From: Chloroflexota bacterium
Lineage (GTDB): Bacteria; Chloroflexota; Dehalococcoidia; DSTF01; RBG-16-68-14
NCBI GenBank assembly: GCA_029262675.1
Contig: JAJCYW010000010.1
Coordinates: 255,166 to 319,165, forward strand
Direction: 5' to 3'
Length of the DNA stretch: 64,000 nt
Shown: piece after piece, positions 1 to 7,473 of the stretch
How the letters are laid out: every line of letters begins with the position of its first letter
Numbering within the stretch: the stretch's first letter is position 1
Translations under genes and position numbers: made by a program
The notes under the pieces: generated by a model
Seen by the model: only the letters and a program-made list of their open reading frames with translations
The model's database searches: none
What the model was told of the DNA's origin: nothing

Positions 1-1
1 C

Positions 2-400
2 GCGACGTCTTGGCGTCCCAACGGCGTCGCGCACAACGACTTCTATGACGACCAAATGATCGTCCTTCCGTCGGGAGAACTCGGCCTGGTGGACTTCGAA
101 GAGTGCGGAATCGGCGACCCGATGGCAGACATCGCAAACTTCCTTGCCCATCTCCGCTGGTCGTCTCAGGGTGATCAGGCTTCGCGCCAATCTGTTTATG
201 CGCGATCGTTTCGAGCGCGCGCGTTGGAGCGCTTCGGCTGGGATGAGGAGGAGTTGGCTCTGCACGAGGCCTGCTGCATCTTACGGTTGTGCACGAATCC
301 CGTCCGTAGCCTTCATCCGGCCTGGGCCGAGATCACCGAACAGCGGCTTACGTTAGTAGAATCTGCTTTGCCAGGCCGCAGGCAGGCTCTCTCAGCATAG
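2..400 (+). CDS. Aminoglycoside/choline kinase-like phosphotransferase, C-terminal part (5' truncated by window edge)
   Basis: The frame is open from the first bases and ends at 400, so the gene starts outside the window. The visible part carries the two catalytic motifs of the APH/choline-kinase fold: a Brenner-type loop H-N-D-F-Y-x-x-Q at about residues 11-18 of the fragment, and V-D-F-E followed by G-D-P about 20 residues later, the metal-binding DxD/DFE region. The family transfers the gamma-phosphate of ATP to a small hydroxylated substrate in the cytoplasm; the actual substrate (aminoglycoside, choline, sugar, homoserine) cannot be told from this piece. It converges on the tad genes and shares a terminator with them. 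Family assignment is firm, substrate unknown. Confidence 0.75.
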   Translation, partial: ATSWRPNGVAHNDFYDDQMIVLPSGELGLVDFEECGIGDPMADIANFLAHLRWSSQGDQASRQSVYARSFRARALERFGWDEEELALHEACCILRLCTNPVRSLHPAWAEITEQRLTLVESALPGRRQALSA

Positions 401-454
401 GTTCCCGTCACGGAATCGCAGGGGGCTCTTGCCGCGGGCCGGTGGAAAGAAATG

Positions 455-484
455 GAGAGGGCTGCCGTTCGGCAGCCCTCTCTT
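455..484. terminator. Bidirectional intrinsic terminator between converging genes
   Basis: A perfect 12-bp inverted repeat (GAGAGGGCTGCC, loop GTTC, GGCAGCCCTCTC) runs from 455 to 482 and is followed by TT on the plus strand. It lies between the kinase (ends 400, plus) and the TadG-like gene (ends 509, minus), so it can serve both. Confidence 0.7.
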
Positions 485-508
485 CATCGGCTTTCTATTG
501 ATAGGTGC

Positions 509-1543
509 TTATTCGACCAGCACGATGCAGTCGTAGGCGTCGGCGCTTGCGCTCATGTCATCAGCGCTAGAGCCGGACACGGTGTGTCCGTCGTTGCTGA
601 CACCGTCTCCGCTATCACTAGCAGTCTGAATGCTACCGCTGCCGCTCCAGGAGCTGGCTGTCGCGCTCGAGCCGCTGTCGTCGCTTGCGCTTGCGCCGGA
701 CACGGTGTGGCCGTCGTTGCTGACGCCGTCGCCGCTGTCGCTCGCCGTGAATGCAGTGCCGGCACCGCTGTCGTCGTCTGCGCTGGCGCCGGATGTGGTG
801 TGCCCGTCGTTGCTGACGCCGTCACCGCTGTCGCTTGCAGTCTGCGCGCTAGCGCCGGTCCAACTGTCAGGCGTCGCACTCGAGCCGCTGTCGTCACTTG
901 CGCTCGGGCCAGAGGTGGTGTGTCCGTCGTTGCTGGCGCCGTCACCGCTGTCGCTCGCCGTGAAGACGGTGCCGCTCCCGGCGCTTGGCGTGGGGGTGCC
1001 GCCGCCGGCGGATGGGGTCGGTTCGTCGCCGCCCGGCTCCTCTTCATCGTCGTCGTCACGAAGTACGCAGGCCTCTGGCGGAGCCGGCAACGCGTTGCTT
1101 CCAGGTTGTCCGGAGGCCGTTCCCGCAACGGAGCGGGCGCTCACTCCCGCTGCGGAGCCTAGGAGGACATGAATGAAGAATGTCTGAGGAGTCTCGCCCA
1201 CGATCACCTCGACGTAGTTCGAGTCGCCCGTGTGCGGTCCCGAAACGGGCGGAATGTTAACTGTCACGGCCTCCTCACCATCGACATCGAACCCGTTGGC
1301 CGCCGCATAGGCGTGTGCGGCGGCGATGGCGTCAGACGTGTCGCCGCCGTAGGCTAGTTCATACGCCGCGGATCGCGCCGCCTCGTCCGCGCTGTTCTGG
1401 GCCTGACGGCGCTGAGCGTAGTAGTAGCCACCGTCCACGATCAGCCCGACCATGCCCAGCAACATGGTAACGAGCATCGCCGACACGACGAGGATCTGCC
1501 CGCGCTCGTCCGTTGGATTGAACCATCTAGTTATCTTGTGCAT
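509..1543 (-). CDS. TadG-like Tad-domain protein with repetitive Asp/Ser/Gly tail
   Basis: A 344-aa protein. The N-terminus has the Tad/TadG signature: a short basic start, then E-R-G-Q and a hydrophobic segment (about residues 15-37) resembling a class III pilin-like helix, followed by A-Q-R-R-x-A-Q-N-S-A-D-E-A-A-R, typical of the Tad domain. From about residue 185 the protein becomes low-complexity and consists of four related units around a T-A-S-D-S-G-D-G-x-S-N-D-G-H core. The gene starts at an ATG preceded by AGGAGG (1549-1554 on the complementary strand) and follows two tadE-like genes, so it is the last gene of a minor-pilin operon. Family members sit in the envelope and help assemble Flp pili; the repeat tail is probably exposed and disordered (inference). 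Confidence 0.8.
   Translation of the reverse strand: MHKITRWFNPTDERGQILVVSAMLVTMLLGMVGLIVDGGYYYAQRRQAQNSADEAARSAAYELAYGGDTSDAIAAAHAYAAANGFDVDGEEAVTVNIPPVSGPHTGDSNYVEVIVGETPQTFFIHVLLGSAAGVSARSVAGTASGQPGSNALPAPPEACVLRDDDDEEEPGGDEPTPSAGGGTPTPSAGSGTVFTASDSGDGASNDGHTTSGPSASDDSGSSATPDSWTGASAQTASDSGDGVSNDGHTTSGASADDDSGAGTAFTASDSGDGVSNDGHTVSGASASDDSGSSATASSWSGSGSIQTASDSGDGVSNDGHTVSGSSADDMSASADAYDCIVLVE
572..965 (-). repeat. Four in-gene repeats in the TadG-like gene, ABAB pattern
   Basis: Related copies begin at 572, 695, 788 and 908 (plus-strand coordinates), giving spacings of 123, 93 and 120 bp, all multiples of three. Alternate copies are most alike: long units carry an S-S-A-T-x-x-S-W insert and the short unit ends D-S-G-A-G-T-A-F. 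This suggests duplication of a two-unit block of about 71-72 codons. Confidence 0.85.
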
Positions 1544-1562
1544 GGCTACCTCCTAATCGCTG

Positions 1563-2012
1563 TCACTGGCTGATGGTCATGGTCGACGACGATTGCATGT
1601 CAAATGAGATCATCCCGAACAGGTTGAACATGGGCTCGTACGTATACTCAGACGTGATGGTGATGGAATCACCAGGGTTGTTCGTGCCGTCTGTCCAATC
1701 GGCTTCCACAGTTAGCCGAGACGGGTTAAGACTCTGTCCGAAAGACTGAACGGTCTCCGTCACATTCTCATCGCTGTTAGGCGGGCTGTAGTGTGAAGAT
1801 CCTGGCCCGCTCGGGTCCGACGAGTTAGCGCCGTGGACAATGGCGTAGCGCGTGCCTTCCCGCGTGGCATGGGCCAGTGTGTTGTAGTTCCAGACGGCGC
1901 GGCCGACATCGACCAGGCCGAAGACGATCAGGAAGAAGACGATGCTGACGAGCGAAAACTCAACGAGCGCTTGGCCGCCCTCGCGGTTCTTGAAATAGCG
2001 CAACCACTTCAT
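1563..2012 (-). CDS. TadE-like minor pseudopilin (second copy)
   Basis: A 149-aa protein with the TadE-like layout: short basic N-terminus, G-G-Q-A-L-V-E-F at residues 13-20, then a hydrophobic helix (about 19-40), then D-V-G-R-A-V. The Glu of the A-L-V-E motif is the conserved pilin-type glutamate used in subunit packing. The remaining roughly 110 residues form a polar, Thr/Ser-rich exported domain. The ATG overlaps the stop of the upstream tadE-like gene by one base, so the two are translationally coupled. Role by family: minor pseudopilin processed by the prepilin peptidase and built into, or needed for, the Tad pilus. Confidence 0.85.
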   Translation of the reverse strand: MKWLRYFKNREGGQALVEFSLVSIVFFLIVFGLVDVGRAVWNYNTLAHATREGTRYAIVHGANSSDPSGPGSSHYSPPNSDENVTETVQSFGQSLNPSRLTVEADWTDGTNNPGDSITITSEYTYEPMFNLFGMISFDMQSSSTMTISQ

Positions 2013-2461
2013 TATTCGGACACCCTCGATCTCACAGTCCGTTCGACATCGACCGAGTGCGGCAGCCCGGGCCAGTCGAATATCGATGTGAAGGTGTACT
2101 GCACGGTGACGTCCGCGTACAGCCGGCCCTGGTCGTCGGTCGAGGTGACGACGCTGACGTCGGGGTTCGTCGATGACGTATCGAGCAGGTCGTTCGTGTC
2201 GGCGACGACGGCGGCCCTGATCGCCTCCAGGTCGGCCGCCGCTTCGGAGCCTCCCGAGGCGTAGTCGGCGCCGTTACGCGCGCCGTTTGTCACCGCGACG
2301 TAGGCGAAGTAGACGCGGCCGAAGTCAATCACGCCAAGCATGATAATAAGGAGGACCGGCGCGATCATCGCCAGCTCGACCAGCGCCTGGCCGCGTTCGC
2401 GCTTGCGTCCGCGTTTGCTTTCGCAGACGCTCTCTCTCTTCGGCCGCAGTCGGGGTATCAT
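2012..2461 (-). CDS. TadE-like minor pseudopilin (first gene of the minor-pilin operon)
   Basis: A 149-aa protein with a strongly basic N-terminus (about 20 residues, many Arg/Lys), then R-G-Q-A-L-V-E-L and a hydrophobic stretch ending V-I-D-F-G-R, the TadE-family signature. The exported part is about 100 residues long. It heads the operon tadE-tadE-tadG transcribed leftward, divergent from nrdR. A GAGGAGA ribosome-binding sequence lies about 12 bases upstream of the ATG. A TadE domain pair beside TadG is the usual minor-pilin set of Tad systems; the rest of the Tad machinery seen here is at the other end of the window. Confidence 0.85.
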   Translation of the reverse strand: MIPRLRPKRESVCESKRGRKRERGQALVELAMIAPVLLIIMLGVIDFGRVYFAYVAVTNGARNGADYASGGSEAAADLEAIRAAVVADTNDLLDTSSTNPDVSVVTSTDDQGRLYADVTVQYTFTSIFDWPGLPHSVDVERTVRSRVSE

Positions 2462-2496
2462 TGCAGTACGGTTGTCTCCTCTGTGACGAAATCTCC

Positions 2497-2515
2497 GTAG
2501 GGGTTTTCCCCCTAC
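2497..2515 (-). promoter_or_regulatory. Palindromic GGGGAAAACCC element upstream of the tadE operon
   Basis: On the minus strand the 19 bases read GTAGGGGGAAAACCCCTAC, arms of 7 bp around GAAAA. It sits about 36 bp upstream of the tadE start. The same GGGGAAAACCC core occurs upstream of the Flp pilin gene (61490-61500), suggesting a shared operator; no known regulator is assigned. Confidence 0.4.
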
Positions 2516-2554
2516 ATCATGTATCGGTCGCTTAGGTGAAACCCTTATGCTCGG

Positions 2555-2569
2555 CAGAAGAATCTTCTG
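2555..2569. promoter_or_regulatory. 15-bp palindrome in the tadE/nrdR divergent region
   Basis: CAGAAG-AAT-CTTCTG is a perfect dyad with a 3-bp centre between the divergent tadE and nrdR genes. The size fits a dimeric regulator's operator, but there is no second copy nearby and no candidate regulator, so this stays a guess. Confidence 0.25.
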
Positions 2570-2609
2570 ATATCCAATAACTTGACTACTACCAGATATG
2601 GGAGTGTAC

Positions 2610-2639
2610 TTGACATACCGCTATATCTTGTGCTAGCCT
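2610..2639 (+). promoter_or_regulatory. nrdR promoter with an embedded NrdR-box-like site
   Basis: A perfect -35 TTGACA (2610-2615) and a -10-like TAGCCT (2634-2639) are separated by 18 bp, about 33 bp before the nrdR ATG. The spacer contains CCGCTATATCTTGTGC (2618-2633), whose core CTATAT-T-TTGTG-type sequence resembles the NrdR-box consensus acaCwAtATaTwGtgt at about 11-12 of 16 positions. A site between -35 and -10 would block polymerase, fitting autoregulation by NrdR. NrdR boxes normally come in pairs; only a weak second AT-rich partner is seen upstream (around 2591). Confidence 0.55.
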
Positions 2640-2671
2640 AGCGCTTACCACTGGAAGTTTGGGGTAGAAAT

Positions 2672-3319
2672 ATGCGCTGCCCGTACTGCGGCTTCGCCGA
2701 TACTAAGGTCACCGATTCTCGTGACGCGGACGAGGGCATCCGCCGCCGCCGCGAATGTCTGAGTTGTGGCCAGCGCTTCACCACCATGGAGCGGATGGCC
2801 GTCGGCGGTCTTCTGATCGCCAAGAAGGACGGCCGGCGCGAGGAGTTCTCGCGCGACAAGCTGCTGGGCGGTCTGCGCAAGGCCTGCGAGAAGCGGCCGC
2901 TGGCTGCGGGTGCCATCGAGGCCGTCGCCGACTCTATCGAAGCGACGATGCGCCAGCGCGCCGCGCCCGAGGCGCCGAGCGACGAGGTCGGCGAGTTGGT
3001 GATGGATCACCTGCGTGAGTTGGACCACATCGCCTACATTAGATTCGCCTCGGTGTATCGTGCCTTCGCGGACCTGGAAGAGTTGCAGCGGGAGTTGGAA
3101 GCGCTTTCGAGTCGCGGCCCGGCGCCGGGACTGGGTGCCGACCAGCCCGCGCTGCTTTCCGAAGATGAGCTGAAGGACCTCACCCGAGGAGTCCGCAGCA
3201 TCCCCGCCCGCCGCAGGCGCGGTCGCGCGGCGGCGACCAAACGTACCGCCAAACCGCCCACAGCCACCGCGGCAGATAGTGCTGCGCCGAAGCGGGGTCG
3301 CCAAGGAGGCTCGTCATGA
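2672..3319 (+). CDS. nrdR: Transcriptional repressor NrdR with a basic C-terminal extension
   Basis: NrdR senses ATP/dATP and represses ribonucleotide reductase genes. The N-terminal zinc ribbon shows M-R-C-P-Y-C-G (Cys3, Cys6) and C-L-S-C-G-Q-R-F (Cys28, Cys31). An ATP-cone follows at about residues 46-136, including K-K-D-G-R-R-E-E-F-S-R-D-K-L and the R-F-A-S-V-Y-R-A-F end. The family is normally 150-160 aa; this one is 215, the extra being a linker and a Lys/Arg/Ala-rich tail (about 180-215) that looks disordered. It lies about 1 kb upstream of nrdJ in the same direction, its expected target. The stop overlaps the next ATG (ATGA at 3316), so translation is coupled to the unknown gene downstream. 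Confidence 0.95.
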   Translation: MRCPYCGFADTKVTDSRDADEGIRRRRECLSCGQRFTTMERMAVGGLLIAKKDGRREEFSRDKLLGGLRKACEKRPLAAGAIEAVADSIEATMRQRAAPEAPSDEVGELVMDHLRELDHIAYIRFASVYRAFADLEELQRELEALSSRGPAPGLGADQPALLSEDELKDLTRGVRSIPARRRRGRAAATKRTAKPPTATAADSAAPKRGRQGGSS

Positions 3320-3741
3320 CCGACCACCTCCTGCACGCGCGGCTGTTCAACACCGTCGGCGAACTGATCGCGGAAGGGCCCTGCTGGCTCGACGAACCGG
3401 CCGGCCGCGCGACGCTGGAGCCGGAGCACGAACCGGGCGTGATCCAAAAGGAGCGCGGCCAGTTCACGCTGGAGCTGGACTCCGGCCGCTCCGTCGCCGT
3501 CTCTGACAAGCCGATGATTTTCCGCCTCGGTTCCGGGGCGGACGGTGTCGCTACGGGCGGACGCCGTAACATGTACCGGCTGCAGCTACTGGGCGACACG
3601 AACGCCGAACCACCGGGCGATGCCCACATTAACAGAGCGCATGATGCGAACGCGGCCGGTGGGGTAGGTGAGGGATCGCCTGCCGTTCCGGGTCCCTCGG
3701 AGCGCCTCCGTGAGAACGGAGAGACTCCGGCCGCAAGCTAG
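3316..3741 (+). CDS. Hypothetical protein coupled to nrdR
   Basis: A 141-aa protein not recognised. The first 85 residues have alternating hydrophobic and charged stretches suggestive of a small beta-rich fold (L-L-H-A-R-L-F-N, G-Q-F-T-L-E-L-D-S-G-R, P-M-I-F-R-L). The last 50 or so are Gly/Ala/Pro/Asn-rich and probably disordered. It starts at an ATG overlapping the nrdR stop by 4 bp, which argues that it is a real gene of the nrdR transcript. Its position between nrdR and nrdJ suggests a link to deoxynucleotide supply, but nothing in the sequence shows it. Confidence 0.6.
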   Translation: MTDHLLHARLFNTVGELIAEGPCWLDEPAGRATLEPEHEPGVIQKERGQFTLELDSGRSVAVSDKPMIFRLGSGADGVATGGRRNMYRLQLLGDTNAEPPGDAHINRAHDANAAGGVGEGSPAVPGPSERLRENGETPAAS

Positions 3742-3821
3742 GAACCAGTTCGAGGGGGCGTCCCCTGGCGACGGGGGGCGTCCCCTCGGCATCTATTGGA
3801 GAAAAGAGAGAGGAAACGAGG

Positions 3822-4193
3822 ATGACTACACCACAGGTAGATCCACTCAGGGCATGCAAAGAAGCTCGGGACAAGTTAGAGCGAATTCGCCAGAAGCTTT
3901 CCGGCTATGGTCAGTTCTTCGGCAATCTCGCCACAGGATTGTGCGACGATGAGGTACGCATCAGGCTTGCGAATTCTGATCTCAGCGTACCGATTGACCT
4001 GCCGGACGATCGAACGCTCAATTACAACGCTTGGCCACAGCGAGAGGACGTGAAAGCTTCTCTGGCCGAATACTATGAAGCTCTCAAGGAGTATGAAGCA
4101 GCCTACTATGGGCTGGCGCCTGACGAGCAAAACTTATTCGACGGCGTCGGCTCCGGGGAAAGGCAAACGCTGCAGGTTGGTCCAACCTTCTAA
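3822..4193 (+). CDS. Hypothetical protein, 123 aa, lower-GC coding sequence
   Basis: A 123-aa, mostly soluble protein with no recognised family. Residues 8-30 and 75-95 look helical and charged (K-E-A-R-D-K-L-E-R-I-R-Q-K and E-Y-Y-E-A-L-K-E-Y-E-A-A-Y-Y), so a helical-hairpin or small coiled-coil protein is possible. A good ribosome-binding sequence (GAGAGAGGAAACGAGG) precedes the ATG. The gene is noticeably more AT-rich, and uses more A/T-ending codons, than its neighbours, which may reflect recent acquisition. A strong hairpin (4225-4259) separates it from nrdJ. Confidence 0.55.
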   Translation: MTTPQVDPLRACKEARDKLERIRQKLSGYGQFFGNLATGLCDDEVRIRLANSDLSVPIDLPDDRTLNYNAWPQREDVKASLAEYYEALKEYEAAYYGLAPDEQNLFDGVGSGERQTLQVGPTF

Positions 4194-4224
4194 GCATCGA
4201 ACAGGCAAGCAGATACCGCGCGCG

Positions 4225-4259
4225 CTGTCCAGCGGTATCCACAGGATACCGCTGGACAG
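4225..4259. other. Perfect 16-bp hairpin between the hypothetical gene and nrdJ
   Basis: CTGTCCAGCGGTATCC (4225-4240), loop ACA, and its exact complement (4244-4259). There is no T-tract on either side, so it is not a classic intrinsic terminator. It lies 39 bp before the nrdJ ATG and could act as an RNA structure, a Rho-assisted terminator or a small mobile palindrome. Confidence 0.6.
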
Positions 4260-4297
4260 GCAAGAAGTCTAGGCTCGCAAGAAAGGAAGCCCCGCCG

Positions 4298-7057
4298 ATG
4301 GTCGTTCATTCCCAGGAATCTGACACCACCACCATTGCCGATGCGCAGACGCGTATCCAGCGCTACTACACCATGCCCGGCCAGCACCCCTACGACGGCG
4401 TCGACTGGGAGCAGCGCAGCGCGGCAATTACGGACGAGTCCGGCACGGCTTTCTTCGAGCAGGACAGCGTGGAGATACCGGCGTTCTGGTCGCAGACGGC
4501 GACGAACGTCGTCGTCTCCAAGTACTTCCGTGGCAAGCAGGGAACAGACCGGCGCGAGACGTCCGTGCGGCAGATGATCGACCGCGTCGTCGGCACCCTG
4601 ACGCAGTGGGGCCGCGAAGGCAACTACTTCTCGTCCCCGGAGGAAGAGCAGACGTTCGCCGCGGAGCTGACGCACATCATCCTCCACCAGAAGGCGACGT
4701 TCAACAGCCCGGTCTGGTTCAACGTCGGCGTCGAAGAGAAGCCGCAGTGCTCGGCCTGCTTCATCCTCTCCACGGGCGACACCATGGAATCGATTCTTGA
4801 GTGGTCGAAGACGGAGGGCATGATCTTCAAGGGCGGCTCCGGCGCTGGCATCAACCTCTCCAACATCCGCTCCAGCCAAGAGTCGCTCTCGGCCGGCGGC
4901 CAGGCCTCGGGCCCCGTGTCGTTCATGCGGGGCGCCGACGCTATCGCCGGCTCGATCAAGTCGGGCGGCAAGACGCGGCGCGCCGCCAAGATGGTGATCC
5001 TCAACGCCGACCACCCCGACATCGAGGAGTTCGTCGAGTGCAAGGCGCGCGAAGAGCGCAAGGCCTACGATCTGGGTGATGCCGGTTGGGACATGTCGCT
5101 CAACGGCGAGGCCTGGGCCTCCGTCCAGTTCCAGAACGCCAACAACTCCGTTCGCGCCACCGACGAATTCATGCGGGCCGTGGAGAACGACGGCGATTGG
5201 GAGCTGCGCGCGATCACAACCGGCGAGGTGCTGGAGACCGTCAAGGCGCGCGAGCTGCTGCGCCGCATCGCCCAGGCGACCTGGGACTGCGGAGACCCGG
5301 GCATGCAGTTCGACACGGTGATCAACGACTGGCACACCTGCCCCGAGTCGGGCCGCATCAACGCCTCCAACCCCTGCTCCGAGTACATGCACGTCGATAA
5401 CTCCGCCTGTAACCTGGCATCGATCAACCTGCTGACCTACCTCGACGGCGACGGCAACTTCGATCTCGACGGCTATCGCCACACGGTCGCGACCATGATC
5501 TGGGCGCAGGAGATCATCGTCGGTCGCTCCAGCTATCCCACGGAGAAGATCGCGGCGAACGCGCACGCCATGCGCCAGCTCGGCCTCGGCTACGCCAACC
5601 TCGGCGGGTTGCTGATGGCGCTGGGCCTGCCGTACGATTCCCACGCGGGCCGCACGTACGCCGCCGGCGTCACCGCGCTGATGACGGGCCACGCCTACGC
5701 TACCTCGGCAGCGATCGCCGATCGCGTCGGCCCGTTCGACGCTTACGAGCAAAACCGCGAGCCGATGCTGCGCGTGATCGGACAGCATCAGGCGGCGGCC
5801 CACAACATCGAAACGGACGCGGTCGCCGAGCCGCCGGCATCGCTCGAGCCGCTGGTCGCGGCCGCGCGCGACGCCTGGGACCGCGCGCTGGACCTCGGGC
5901 AGCAGCACGGCTACCGGAACGCGCAGGCCACCGTCATCGCGCCGACGGGTACCACGGCGTTCATGATGGACTGCGATACGACAGGCATCGAGCCGGACAT
6001 TGCGCTCGTCAAGTTCAAGAAGCTCGTCGGCGGCGGCATGATGAAGATCGTCAACAACACCGTGCCGCTGGCGTTGCGCCGCCTCGGCTACGACGACGAG
6101 GCGGCAACGTCGATCACGGCCTACGTCGACGAGACGGGAACAATAGAAGCCGCGCCCGGCCTGCGAGACGAGGACCTGCCGGTCTTCGACTGCGCGTTCA
6201 AGGCCGAGCAGGGAGAGCGGACGATCCACCACCTCGGCCACATCAAGATGATGGGGGCCTGCCAGCCGTTCATCTCCGGTGCCATCTCCAAGACCGTCAA
6301 CCTGCCGGAAGAGGCCACCGTCGATGACGTCGCGGATGCCTACATGGCGTCGTGGCGGGAGGGCGTGAAGGCGATCGCCATCTACCGCGACGGGTCGAAG
6401 AAGGTGCAGCCGCTCTCCACCGGCGAGAAGAAGTCTGCCGCGCCCGAGGACGAGACCCACGCGCGCCGCCGGCCGCTGCCGGACACCCGCGACTCGCTAA
6501 CGCACAAGTTCAAGATCGAAGGCCACACGGGCTACATCACCGTTGGACTCTACGACGACGGTTCGCCTGCGGAAGTCTTCATCAGCATGGCGAAACAGGG
6601 CAGCACGATCTACGGACTGATGGAGTCGTTCGGCCGTGCGATCTCGTACGCGCTGCAGTACGGCGTGCCGCTCTCCGACCTGGTCCGCAACTTCAGCCAC
6701 ATGCGGTTTGAGCCGTCCGGCGCGACGACGAACCCGGAGATCCCGTTCGCACAGTCGGTGATCGACTACCTCTTCCGCTGGCTGGCCTCCAGGTTCCTTA
6801 CCACGGACGAGGTGGAGGCGCTGGGCGTGATGACGCCTGAGGTAAAGCAGCGGATGGTCGAGCGGTTGGACAGCGAGAATGGCAACGGCAACGGTAACGA
6901 CCACACGGAGAGCGGGTCGCAGGTGGTGGTCTCCGGCGTGGCGAAGAGCAACGGCCAGTCGGATTCCCCGGCCTGCTCCAACTGCGGCTGGATCATGGTT
7001 CGCAGCGGCACCTGCTACCGCTGCGAAAACTGCGGCAGCACCAGCGGCTGTTCGTAA
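4298..7057 (+). CDS. nrdJ: Vitamin B12-dependent (class II) ribonucleotide reductase
   Basis: Reduces ribonucleotides to deoxyribonucleotides using adenosylcobalamin, so DNA precursor synthesis does not depend on oxygen. The 919-aa protein has the large-subunit barrel: substrate-side Cys in Q-C-S-A-C-F (Cys151/154), the catalytic loop N-P-C-S-E (358-362, Cys360 being the radical cysteine) and the P-T-G-T-T-A phosphate loop at 549-554. After about residue 720 there is a TSCPD-type domain, and the end is a zinc-ribbon-like tail C-S-N-C (from 893) with C-Y-R-C-E-N-C, which holds the thiols that regenerate the active site. No cobalamin riboswitch is visible upstream. The nearby nrdR is the likely regulator. 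Preceded by GAAAGGAAG. Confidence 0.97.
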   Translation: MVVHSQESDTTTIADAQTRIQRYYTMPGQHPYDGVDWEQRSAAITDESGTAFFEQDSVEIPAFWSQTATNVVVSKYFRGKQGTDRRETSVRQMIDRVVGTLTQWGREGNYFSSPEEEQTFAAELTHIILHQKATFNSPVWFNVGVEEKPQCSACFILSTGDTMESILEWSKTEGMIFKGGSGAGINLSNIRSSQESLSAGGQASGPVSFMRGADAIAGSIKSGGKTRRAAKMVILNADHPDIEEFVECKAREERKAYDLGDAGWDMSLNGEAWASVQFQNANNSVRATDEFMRAVENDGDWELRAITTGEVLETVKARELLRRIAQATWDCGDPGMQFDTVINDWHTCPESGRINASNPCSEYMHVDNSACNLASINLLTYLDGDGNFDLDGYRHTVATMIWAQEIIVGRSSYPTEKIAANAHAMRQLGLGYANLGGLLMALGLPYDSHAGRTYAAGVTALMTGHAYATSAAIADRVGPFDAYEQNREPMLRVIGQHQAAAHNIETDAVAEPPASLEPLVAAARDAWDRALDLGQQHGYRNAQATVIAPTGTTAFMMDCDTTGIEPDIALVKFKKLVGGGMMKIVNNTVPLALRRLGYDDEAATSITAYVDETGTIEAAPGLRDEDLPVFDCAFKAEQGERTIHHLGHIKMMGACQPFISGAISKTVNLPEEATVDDVADAYMASWREGVKAIAIYRDGSKKVQPLSTGEKKSAAPEDETHARRRPLPDTRDSLTHKFKIEGHTGYITVGLYDDGSPAEVFISMAKQGSTIYGLMESFGRAISYALQYGVPLSDLVRNFSHMRFEPSGATTNPEIPFAQSVIDYLFRWLASRFLTTDEVEALGVMTPEVKQRMVERLDSENGNGNGNDHTESGSQVVVSGVAKSNGQSDSPACSNCGWIMVRSGTCYRCENCGSTSGCS

Positions 7058-7473
7058 TCGTTATGCCGAGTAGACGAAACCTTCACGTGCATTTGACGTA
7101 ACTCCGGTGCGCTGATCAGGACGAAAGGAGTACGATAACGCAGATTACCGGAGTGGCGGACCGAAAGGAGCATGGAGGCTCTACGGCATTGCTACTGCGG
7201 AACGCGTCATACGTCCCCAACCTTAGGTAATAGGCCGCCGACCACCACCCCGCCACCAGCATAGGCGGCCTGCCACGCGAGGCGTCCCACCTTCCCCCGG
7301 GACGCCTCGTTGTTCTCCTCTTCAGGCGGTATGCTGCGGGGTCAACGCCGTTCGACCGGAGCAGTAAAAGGGGAGCCTCGCGTCGTGAACAAGCCTGACC
7401 TCCGCATCCTCGCGTTCGCCGGCTGCCTGCGAACCGCCTCGTTCAGTTGCGGCCTGCTCCGCTCGAGGCGGAC
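7058..7473 (+). other. Intergenic region after nrdJ: possible structured RNA, then a terminator
   Basis: No convincing gene. Two GGAC(C)GAAAGGAG segments occur (around 7119 and 7159), and an inverted CTCCGGT / ACCGGAG pair encloses the first of them, so a folded transcript is possible. A 30-codon frame starting at 7172 behind GAAAGGAG is too short and too Thr/Pro-rich to trust. The terminator at 7278-7316 ends the nrdJ unit; 7320-7473 probably holds the yggS promoter, though no clear -35/-10 pair was found. Confidence 0.4.
7278..7316 (+). terminator. Intrinsic terminator after nrdJ
   Basis: An 11-bp perfect stem, CGAGGCGTCCC (7278-7288) and GGGACGCCTCG (7299-7309) with a 10-base loop, is followed by TTGTTCTCC. 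Confidence 0.7.

Noticed and set aside
4194..4297. Cobalamin riboswitch ahead of nrdJ
   Set aside because: The leader is about 100 bases with one plain hairpin; none of the B12-box landmarks are visible.
4190..6460. A 756-codon open frame on the minus strand opposite nrdJ
   Set aside because: It is antisense to a fully convincing nrdJ, has His/Arg/Gly/Val-biased composition typical of a GC-rich shadow frame, and shows no family motif.
7172..7264. A 30-codon frame behind GAAAGGAG
   Set aside because: Too short, with a Thr/Pro-rich end lacking any motif; kept only as part of the intergenic description.
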